A DNA stretch of 64,000 nt from Owenia fusiformis (Eukaryota; Annelida; Polychaeta; Sabellida; Oweniidae), in NCBI GenBank assembly GCA_903813345.2, contig CAIIXF020000008.1:18026822-18090821 (forward strand), written 5' to 3'. Positions 27,501 through 39,500 of this stretch are shown in pieces. Below the pieces are notes generated by a model. It was not told where the DNA came from. It did no database searches and worked only from the letters and a program-made list of their open reading frames with translations. The position numbers were made by a program, and so were the translations under genes. Each line of letters opens with the position of its first letter. Positions within the stretch are counted from its first letter, which is position 1.

Positions 27501-30500
27501 TTCTTAGTAAGAAATTCAATGGATTTATTTAAGAAATAAATTAGTTACAACTATACTACAATTATTTCACTGCATGCCTATAGCTTTTGACAAGTTCCGA
27601 TTGCTGATTTTACCTCAGTAAATCTGGTTCCAATTTTGGACACCCTCAATTTTCTATTTCTTGTATTTTCTCTTTTATTTCTCAAAATAGTATGATTTCT
27701 TGACATTTCTCTATTAAAACATGGATGGGTTACACATATATATTGTTACTCCTTGTTTATTTCTTGCACTTTTTCTCTATTTATGATTTTATCATATCTA
27801 TCTTGATATTTTATTTTGGGGAAGAACTGAATTGTAGGTCAGCTATTGAGCCAAGAATAATAGAGAAAAGTCCAGTAAATTAGTTATGAAAATATTACAT
27901 TGATGTAGATAATGTTGTTTTTATTGAATTTCGCCCAACAGCAACTTAAGTTTTGATAACTTTCTACATAAGTTCACATTTTGACACTATCTGAAATACC
28001 TTATATGGCTATTCAAATTGAATTTTATATTTTGCCTCGCAAAACCTAATCATTTTGGTGAGATTCCTTCTATTTCTCAAAGAAGGGATTAACATACAAA
28101 TTGTCACCACCTGCCATTTACTATGGACACTAAATGCCAAACACCAACCACCAACTGCCAAACACCGTACACAAAAAAAGGTTGGATACTGTAACAATAT
28201 ATGGTGACATAATTAGTATAACAGTTTAATTTCAAATCTGCTAATAACAATTGTTTGATAATTCTTCCATTCTCCAACAACAGATTTGGGAAAGCCTCAT
28301 ATTTTTATCTTCTGTATTCTTTAAGGAATAAAAAATAATTGAAAAAATGTTCACAGCAATATCATATACACAAAATACATGTGGATTGTGATGCCCCATA
28401 GGGTGTCTTCCACGTTATATTGTAACTGTTTTAGGCCTAATTGTATTCTAATTATAATATGTACATAATACTAAACTTTGTATCAGGTGTAAATTTTCTT
28501 GATACCTTAAAGCAAACATAGATTTCTAAAATGCTGCCACTTCAATAATTTCCCAATCTTATTTTAAATTCTGACAAACAGCGGCCTATAAAGTGTAGCT
28601 CAAGGGTGCTTAATAGACCTGTGTTTAGTATCAAAATATGGTAAAAAACTGTCGAACACAAACATTGCATTGTACTTTACATAAATAGACAAGTCTCGCT
28701 TATAGGGATCACACTCTAGGTTTAATGGTTCCTCGATCAAGTACCCAGTTCTCTATGGATTTATTCAATCATTATCGTTGTAATCTTTTAAGTAACGAAA
28801 CATTTTTTGGGCCGAACATATTTTTGCACAATTGATTTTGAATTGTGAGTAATCCAAACAGGTGAAGTTTAGAGGTGGCAATTGTACGAGGGTGTACTGT
28901 GACAATGCCCTACCTGCTATAAGACATGGGAGTCGTAACCTGTAACATTTCCAGTGCAAATTATTTCAAGTTTCTAGATGAGATTCCAAGTTTCTTAGAA
29001 ATGTATTGACCAAATTTTTAATATCTCAGAGCAATTCAAAGACAAAATTCATCTAAGTTGATACTTGTTGGTTTTCTAATGTTTTCATATTTTTGTCAAA
29101 ATAAAAAATATGAGTTTTGTTTTCTTATAAATAAGGGTGGCACCTCAATCCTACACCTGTAGCCGCTACCCCCATAATCCGTCCTGAGCTAAAATACAAA
29201 CCAAGGTCCCTATCTGGAGCATTTTAAGCTCTTTTATTATCATTCATAAAAACGGCCATTTATTTACAATACACCACAATACAGGTCTTTACCCGCGACA
29301 CAATTGTCGCAATTTCCATGTTGGTTTTTTCACTGTTTGTTTCGCACACAAATACACGCTTAAGTAGATCTCAAAAAACTTGACTTGGAGATTAAAGTAT
29401 TTATATGCGATTAACATGTATCTGTATATAGCGGATGTGAAGATACAAGGTGTAGAGGTTTACTTCGCTCATGTTACCCCTGGGGGTCACAAGAATTCAG
29501 GGTGGGGATTTAACGGAGGGTGTACAGTTACCGGCTAATTGCATTAAGACACTAATGTTTACGGGGCTATAGAGTGAAGTGGTCGCATCATTTGCTTTAG
29601 GTCTTACAGGGCAGATGTATGGGAAGATACCTTGAGAAGTCACCATACAACCAATATACATCTCTGCAAGATTACCCTAAGATAAAACGCAATAATTCTA
29701 TGATTTTCCTCGATGTTTTCACATGAGGAGAGCATATAATAAGAAAATGGATCAAAAAATATGGGGCTAAATTCAAATCTAAAACAAAATACCCCTTGAA
29801 GTTTAGGAGATCATCTGTATATAAATACATGTTAATGCTGAATTTGTTTGATGGTAACAAAACTTTTTATTGGGCTAAATCCCTGTCCTGGATAGCTGTA
29901 TAGACTACAGAGTCCTATCTGATCCCACTATTAGGGGACTATTTGCTCTGGGGGATCTAGGAAACTCACAATAGGACTTATCCATTGACAAAAAATTCAC
30001 AACAATTATACTTTAAGATCAATTAGAATAAATTAGGGAGGAATAAATGACTGATTAAATCTACATATCTAAGACTAATAATCTTAATTCTTCAAAAATG
30101 CAGAAAGTCGGTGATTTAATGAATGGTTTTGAGATATATAAGGGGAATCAGCATGATCGAAGATGAATATTGCCGAGGGTATTTCTGGTGTTTTGAATCA
30201 TCTTTAACGTTAAGCTGGGAATGGTCATGTGTTTTAACTGTTGGATGACATCATCACGTGGTCATAGCAACCCCCTAGGGACCCCCAGCTAAATTGATTC
30301 TTTGACAAACCAACTGAAAAACAGGATTTGCAGTAAAATGTCCCAAATGCTTATTTCACCCTATGCAGACAGAGCCTGTGAGAAATATTGGGTGCGGAGC
30401 AAATGAGCGGAGGGTGCGGAGCTAACGGTCATTTTTGAATTTAAATTTGGGATATTTCTGAAACTAAGCCGTTTTGGGACTTCAAATATACCAAGATATG

Positions 30501-33500
30501 TGTATTTGACACCAAATATCAATACAATTGTGAAAATAGTAGCGCAATTCATTCTATAGCGACGCAGTGTGCCTTAAACCTTTCCCAGACCTATATATTT
30601 TGAAATTATCCTGTTAATACTGAGTCCCCAGCATTCATAAAAAATGGTGTTCAAGGTACACTATCTATACAAATTTTTTTTGCATCTTGGAAGCCAGGCA
30701 GTATCTGTGTGATTTTATAAAAATTCGGAAATGTTCTTCAGATATGAGCCCCCTCTAAATATTGGGTGCGGAGCTACGTTTATGGAGCTATAAACGTAGC
30801 TCCGCACCCAATATTTAGAGGGGGCTCATATCTGAAGAACATTTCCGAATTTTTATAAAATCACACAGATACTGCCTGGCTTCCAAGATGCAAAAATAAT
30901 TTGCATGGGTTGTGTATCTTGAACACCATTTTTTATGAATGCTGGGGACGCAGTATTAAAAGGATAGTCTCAAAATATATAGGTCTGGGAAATATTTAAG
31001 GCATACTGCGTCGCTATAAAATGAATTGCACTACTATTTTCACAATTTTATTGATATTTGGTGTCAAATACACATATCTTGGTATATTTGAAGTCCCAAA
31101 ACGGCTTAGTTTCAGAAATATCCCAATTTTGAATTCAAAAATGACCGTTAGCTCCGCACCCTCCGCTCATTTGCGCCGCACCCAATATTTCCCACAGGCT
31201 CTGTCTGCATAGGGTGTATTTGCATAAATGGTTTTCTTGTACGTTAATTTTTCCTAACTGATACAACCCAAATAATTTGGTAAGAAATTAAATAAAAATT
31301 ACAGAAATTGTGCATTTGACATATTTCTACATAGTACATATGAATAATACATATGGCAAATTATACAGTACAATCATATATCTATCTGTATGGATAAAAA
31401 ACTGGGTCAAAATGAAAACATCACATCTGAAATTTTGCACCAAATAACATACTTGTCGGAGGCTTTATTTAATAGGTAACATCATGGAAAGATCCCTCCT
31501 TATCCTACAAGCAATTTAAACCATCGCGATGATTGCCATTTTATTTGTTATAAAATCAAAGTAAGTAGAAATCTGATATATAATGGGGATATAATCAATT
31601 TCCTACAGCTGGCTCAGAACGACTTGTCTCACAATATGGTATGATATATAAGGAGAGGATCGACTTATGATATGAGAAGATGGCGATTTTGTCTAAATAA
31701 AATTTATGATATGATGTTTAAATATTTCTGAATCAGAGCAATTAAATATGATTGATAATTTACAATCAGTTCATAGAGTTTAAAAATCAAGTATTTTTAT
31801 CAGGGTATCTGCAAATTTTAGTTATTTTACTTCAAATAATCCAGAGATTGATTCCTCGAGTCCTATATGCAATCCTTGTTCAGACTGGTTCGGTATATGT
31901 TACATCCAGAAACATTAATTTCTTGAGGTTTAAGACACCAATTTGACAGCTTATTTGTTGAGTCGCCAGATTTATGCCATGGAAATTATGCAGGGAATAT
32001 ATCATGTTTACACTGAAAAATTATTCAAACACTCTCCGAGCTATTCTGTCTAATTCAAAAGTCATCCACGTTAAAAACAATACCAAGTGAAAAATATCTG
32101 TCGCATGCTTGATTTAATTTTGTAGACAATTTCTTTTTTGAATTCCTTAAAAAGTCAGTTTAAACACGAGACATGAGAAATAAGAGCTTTCGTAAAGTTC
32201 GCATTCAACTTTATTTGCATATATTGTATTGTTATATATTCATAGCTCTATATTTACAAAAAAATATGAGTTCAAACCCAATACAAATACTTGAGCTACG
32301 TTAAACCAGCTTTTGAGATCCCACTTAGCACTCAAAAAATCACTTCTCTATTGACAACATAAGCTCTGTCATGAAAATATCCTCCACATTCAAGTGAAGT
32401 TATTTTTTCATCGATTTGACTCGTGTTACATTTCTTCATTTAACAATGAGTTAAATGTACATATTTGTTGTTATCTTGTTTTTATTATGATTTCTTATTT
32501 TTGTTAACCAGAACTTAATAATATCATAGATAACAAAAAGCTGAGAAAGGTAAATGGCACAAAAAGCCTGATACCTTCAGTACAGTACATAAAACAACAA
32601 TAAAGAAGATACGAAAAAATCCTTGAAAAAAGCGAGAAATTCGTGGCCGAGGAATTTAATGATGTTTTTATGTGTTGCGAATGAGGCAATTTCCATGAGC
32701 CATAATAACACTGGCTTTATCACAGGTAGAAAATATAGCAGTAGCGAATTTATTTTATTTCAATTTGTGGCGTTACCTGACTTAATCGGCTTAAATCTGA
32801 CGGTATCTCCATAATTGGGGACCATTTATCAGGCTTAAGGACTGTTAATTTAACGAAGGATTCGGGTGAAAAATAATTTCACCAATTCCCATTTATATTC
32901 TTCGTAAAAGTATAACATGGCTTCGTACAGGTAATCAAAAATAACCCCTATTTGATGAAGCATGGATTATACCTTAAGTCCTTATTTATTTACACGAGTT
33001 GTCCTTCTTTAATGATCAAACTCATTTACTTATGAACTTAATGGACTTACAAAATAGGATTGATTACCAGCTCAAATATGCACTCCTGAGCATGTACGAA
33101 ACTAATTACAGAAAATATTAACAATTTCAAGGAAGAATGAAGACTCTTCCATGATCAACTTTTCATTAAGTCCATATGACATAATATTCATCAAAATATA
33201 ATAATGATCAAATCACGCAAAATTATTTTAATCAATCTGTTGACTTTAAGTTAAAGATCTAGTTTTCTCTCATCTGTTACTTTATATCATGACATAACAG
33301 CAGAAATGTAAAATGTTCTCTAAAGAAATATGCCATTTTGTGATATCATAATTTACATCATAGGTAAAGTCCCTAATGACATCACAAAGGGCAACATTTG
33401 ATGGGGGGGGGGGGCACATACTTGAAAGATGTGATGGGGGGTTGTTTGGATCTAATTAAGTATGTAGACTAGTCCAGAAATGGATGAATAATAGAGGGTA

Positions 33501-36500
33501 GACTGACACAAGAATTCCTTATCAGGTACATCATGCTAGAATGAGACAAGGCATTAACATGCAAAATATCACTACCTGTCATTTGTTACAGACACCAACC
33601 ACCAAACACTGTCCACAGAATAGTTGGAGACTATAACAATATGTCACCACTTGTGGTGGTGACATAAACACTTTTAACAAGATTTTACTCTCTCTTTCCT
33701 TTTAGGGGTGACTTGACTGAGAAGATATCGTATGGACTTACATTATATTCAACTGCATCTGACGACGGATGAGAGCGTTCTTTTTGTTGACCAATAGGAA
33801 CCATTCTTGCATTAACCTCTCTTCCTCTTCTTTCTTCGCACCTGGAACAAGACATTGAATAATTAATATAGTTTTGTCACTCAGAGAAAATAATTATCAT
33901 TAATAGAAAATAAATCTCCTTTTCTAGGAAATGATTGTAATTTGAATCGATTTCTTTTGATGCTAAAAATGAAAGAATTATCTCCCTTTTAGTGATTGTT
34001 TTAATCATAACAACCCCACCCCCTCTCCTATTCTACCCCCTCTCTTGCTCTACCCCCTCCCCCAGAAAAAGAAAATCCTTAACCAAATAAAAACAAATAA
34101 CACAGGGTGTAAATGTGTGTTAACATAAGCCTATAAAAATAAGAAATTTTCCAGAAATATTTTACAATGGCAGATAGCAGGAAGAGCAGCTTATTTTTCA
34201 GATGAAAATAATAATATAGTTTAAAGGAAATGATGTAGATGTTGATTTATTTTTGAAGGACAGTGCTAATGTTTATTATTTTATTTAGCTAATTAAATGA
34301 TTAAACATGTAGTAATTAACCACCTATTTAAACAATGTCACATTTCAGCACTAATTTTCATAATATTTTAATTTGGAATTATTTAAGTGAATACACTAAA
34401 TGGATTAAAATATAAGTGTGAACTTGAAGTAAAAATATTTGCCAGGATTTCCTACTTTTTGGAGAAAATGTATCAAAAGTTGATTCAAGCTGAATGCGGA
34501 TTGTACTTTTATATTTTTATTACGCTACAATAATTCCTGAGTTAACATAGCATATGTCTAGGGTGTCAAAACCTGGCATTTATTCTAAATAATAATTTTT
34601 ATTCATTTAAAGGTAAATAAAATTGATTTGTAGCTTTATTTTCTTTGCCAATTTCAGGATTTCTGACACATTCCATTACAGGAGGAAACAGAGATTTTTA
34701 AATATTCACATCTAAAATGTTTTCATTTCATTCAACCATACAACAGTTCATGTTATCATTTAATTCATATTTGCTCATGGCTGAATACAGTAAACTATAT
34801 GAGGATCCAATATGGATGTACTGTACACATTTGATTTGCAATTTTTTTATACTGTCATAATATATAAAATTCTATTTTTCAACAAGGACTTGATTTGGGC
34901 CACTAATTCTGAAGGCCCATTGTTGGACTATGTACTATGATAGCATAAATGAATAAAATGTCCATTTCAAGCTTTTGTTTTATATTTTTCATTTTCTATT
35001 CACTCTTAGTAGAGTTGAACGTGGTCGAACATTGAATTTCTATTTTGCCTTTAGCATAACTGCGATTTGCTTCAAAGAGACTACTTCTAATCAAGAAAAG
35101 ACCAATTACTTTATTTTCTTTTTCAATTTATTACATCCTAAAAGAAGTCTGTAATCTCTTTGAAAAACTGCAACCTGGAAAATTACCATCTTCCTCACGC
35201 AAAACATGAAGCAACACGTTTATTCCTTTTAAACCACCTTCCACAAAAATTAGAGAAATCGGTGAAGAAAGAATTACACAAGCGTGAAAAGCAGCATCCT
35301 AAACTGCAGAAAAATAGAACAAAATTGTTCAATCTTGTCGTAAAAGTATGATATTTTTCTGGAAATAATGAAAGGGGTATAGACGAGATTTACCTGCTAA
35401 TAATGCAATATAACGAATGGAAATTTAATTAATTAATTCTAGTAATATCCCGCGGAGGATAATTAAGCAATGTTCTGGTTCGATTAGAGATTGATATATG
35501 TAATTAAATGACAGAGAATTTGTCACCGAGTTTCGCAACCTTTAACGCTGGCTTTTTATTGAATCTCAATACCATTTAACTGTAAATTATAGAATTATAG
35601 ATTAACTGGTTATCGGCATGTGTTTTACTTCTAAGAATCATGCACAAAATCAGAATTACATTCAAACACTTTGAAAGCTGAACATTTTTTTAATTTAAAG
35701 GAATCACATCTATTTGCAATGAATGTATTTTGTTACCAAGGATTGAAATAACAAAAGCTGTGGTGTCATTATTATTTTTGTTTCAGTTCGGATTCATGTT
35801 TTGAAATAACAAATCATAGCGGAGTATGTTTAAATATATATTGATAGAGTAACATATGTCTTTTAAAAATATGAAATCTCACAAAACATTTTTTTTCAAT
35901 CTTGAAAAAGACATATGGATACAGGTTCAAAGTCGACTTTATAAAGTATTTTCTGAAGAAATGAATAAAGTTGTTTAAAGGTATTACTGTTCATTGACAG
36001 TCATCGTTTTAATCGCAAATATAACAAAAGAAAAATACTCAGATGTAGATTATTAATTCAACAAATTTTGGTGAAGATTTGCAGGTTGTGCACAAATTAT
36101 CAAGTGCAAGCCCCCCCCACACTTTATATACAATACCACATGGTAGAGCATGTCAGTATTCATAGACATGTGATTAGAGCTAGGACTGACACTCCTACAG
36201 CCAGCCATATATATGGCAATGCAAGATAAAGAGCCGACACTGCACTGAGCCTAATGCCTCTAATGTGGAGCAAACACACCAACCAAGACCACATCCTTTT
36301 ATACTATATATTATAGACATATTCCACACCTCATTGAACTCTTACCTTACTCCATATCGCCATTGGTGCACCGACCAAATCCACAAATATTGAAAATAAT
36401 CCATTACATGTCATATATATCTCCTTCATTATGTAATAAACCCCAAAATCCTTTTTACGCTTTTAAATCTGTAAAAAATGACTCCACGTAACCCGATGGT

Positions 36501-39500
36501 TGCATTTGCTTCGTCGGACATGCTTACTAACTTGGGATGTGTGACTTGAACATAGTGAGGGGTATATAAGAAGATACTGAGGGAAACAGAGGGATAAAGA
36601 TTAGACTTAGCATCACAGCTCAGCACATACTCAACGTATAAACCCAATTGATGTCAGATTCCCAACATAAGCTGATTTGACTGCCGTTCAACGCCTATAT
36701 AGCTTTCCAATGACATCTTGATCTCCCAGGCTATCTCCACCCCATCTCCCAACAGAGAGAGGGTATAATAGCATCTACAAACAAACAAACTGGTGATCTT
36801 GAAATCTTCAGCGAAATCAAAACTTAACTTCATTCAGTTGAAAGAGAATTTCTTGTTTTCCGTGTCTATGCAAAACAAAAGGTTTAATCTGGGGATTTGT
36901 TGCGCAGTCATATCTCTGTCTTCTTAAGTAACAATGTCACTATGTCTTATCTCTCACTTGCCAATCCATGACAAGAAGCAAAATTACAAGAACTTATGGA
37001 AACAGGCAAGCAACTTAGAAGTACAAAAAAATATATAGACTTTGTTAAGATATGTAACCTACATTATTGGTACCATAAGCATAATTGGCAATGATTTGCG
37101 AGGGTGGGCAGGTATAGCGATATGAAACCCGGAGAATGTCACATCACTATTCATAATAACATTATATCTATTTATCCTGATTAATCTTCTGATTAGAAGG
37201 AGTATCAAGCATTGTGCTGCTAATGAAAGCCATAGAGGCTCATTTCTGAAAGGAACAACTCAGTTTTTTACCTCACCAAAAGATTTCAAAACCGTCACTG
37301 AAATGTTCATTTTTCTCGAAATAAATTCAAAGAAGTGATCCAGATTTTTACCTTTTTGTACAATTTAGGGTATGTACTACATATACATGGGTTAATTCTA
37401 TGAGAATTTCCTTTGTTTTTCACTGTATTTTGCAATTGAAAACATGACCGCTTTGAGACTCATAAGGGTTGATACCTGAGACAATCATAGAGTTAATCAA
37501 ACACTAGAAAAGCCAGGGAACATCAAGGGGGATCCTGTACTCCATCAGGAGAGCAGGTAATTACTTGTACATACATGGTCTTACTGTTTCCTGTGCTGGA
37601 GTCCATCACTGTAATTGTTACAGTATGTACTTTGAACACATAGGCACCAACAGATAGGTGGCAGCACCTTACTGAACTTGAATTTTACTTGAGAATAATT
37701 TTGATGTATTTTTTTTTCTTATTGCCATCAACTTTGATATTATTTCATTAATTGTTAATTTATTTCTTGCAGAACAGTATAGATGCTGATAAGTAATAAA
37801 AAGATCTTTAGATAATTCAAAATCCAGTCATTAAACTAAAATGTCTAGGGAATTAGGAAAAATAGACAAGAATACATAATTAAATGTTATTTTGAAAAAT
37901 GTTAATCATAGATCATAAAACATGTAAAATACACCTGAATCCCAAAGCTGTGTTTCTAATCAAATTCATATCTACACCTACAATTTTTAAAACTGCAGCT
38001 GAATGCATATTTAAAGCTTATCTTCTCAACTGTGAAACAAAAACAAAACAAGAATGATCACATCAATATATCTGGCAGCCACATAGCCAGGGGGAGGGGG
38101 GGGGGGGGTTCAGGGATTGTGAGTGAACCTCACCCCCTGGCTAAAATTTCTTTCAAAATCATGCAGTTTTCACCATTTTAAGCACTTCCCAAGTGATTTT
38201 GGCCATTTTTGGGCCAATGATGTCAAAGTGAACCCCCCTGGAATTTTTTAAAAAGTGAATCCCCTTGGCATAAATAGGCTAAGCACCTGTCTAGGCTAGT
38301 ATTTCACAACATAAACCTCATGTCCAATCCTCAATTTTAATAAATAAAGGTCCCAAAGCAAGTATCAGATATTAAAGTCCTTCCTTGTGAAAAATTATAA
38401 AACTGAAATGCAAAATGCATTATATGAAAGAGTGATTATTTTAGAAGAACACCAACCGTCATCCATGACTTTGCGAAGTGCTGACTCGAGATATGCGGCT
38501 CTGTCGTCAATCTGTTTCTGTTCTCTCTCCAGTGCTGCCATCTCTCCGAGAACATACTCACTAGTACTCATCAACTCCTGAATAATACAATAAAACATTT
38601 TTAAATACAATAAAACATTTCTAAATACAATATAACGTTTTTTAAATACAATGAAGGAAACTCATCTCTGAATATGCAATAGAATGATATAATAGAATGA
38701 GAGCAAAATATGAAGAAGGCATTAACATTCCACCACCTCCCATTTGTTACATACATGAAACTCTAAAATACCATTCATCCACAAAACGTTGGACACTAAC
38801 GATATGTCACTGCTAGTATGTATATAAATGAAGCATCAAATTAAGATATTACTCCATGTTTGTGGTAAAAAGTACAATTATCAGATTTATACAAGGATGT
38901 AATTTCAGACTTGGTAGTCTTTAGAGAAATAGTTTGACCCGCCATCTATAAATGAATTGTTACCTAAATATCTCAAAATACAAGAATAGACCTCATATTT
39001 GGTAGTGACATCTTTAAATACAATCATAACCTTTAATGCAAAGTAAGCCCTGGCATCATTTTCTATAAACCACAGTGAATTTCTCATCGACTTTTAAACT
39101 TTTTCATGAGAAAGTAATAAGCATTCAACTCTGTTCAACTACATGTTAACAAAAAGAAAGTAAAAAACCAACACCAAAAGCAAGGAATTAGCAATTGGAA
39201 CAAACAGAAAACAAATTTTTAGCCAAAAAGGGTTTTCATACATCACATATGCAGCAAAATATTGATTTATTTTTGTTGAATTTTGGAATATCAATAGTAG
39301 GGGATAGCCAGGTTATGCCGTGGGTCAACCTTCCCCCTGGCCAAAAAGAAAATTCTTTCAAAATCATGTAGTTTTTCACCATTCTGACCATTTTCATGTG
39401 TTTTTAGGCCAAATTTGCCAAAGTGATCCCCCTGGAATTTTTTTGAAAAGTGAGTCCCCTTGGAAAAACCTGGCTACGGGCATGATGTGACCATGGCATT

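Larger units (their letters stand above)
21319..33741 (-). other. EHBP1 intron, 12.4 kb, transposon-rich
   Basis: The donor is GTAAGT at 33741. The intron holds AT microsatellite sequence (22525-22605), a nested pair of hAT-like MITEs (25131-25502), a degenerate 190-bp direct duplication with POU-octamer-like and TCAAGGTCA words (27060-27370), dispersed repeat R copies (28085-28215, 33556-33668) and an 860-bp palindrome (30357-31216). The remaining sequence is AT-rich with no supported exon. Confidence 0.7.

Noticed and set aside
30361-31212. Two mirrored 63-codon frames (MNCATIF and MNCTTIF)
   Set aside because: They are the same sequence in the two arms of the palindrome, with no homology I recognise. 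Their symmetry is explained by the inverted duplication.
35160-35351. 63-codon Lys/Leu-rich frame
   Set aside because: Length and composition are expected by chance in AT-rich DNA. No motif or conserved neighbour.
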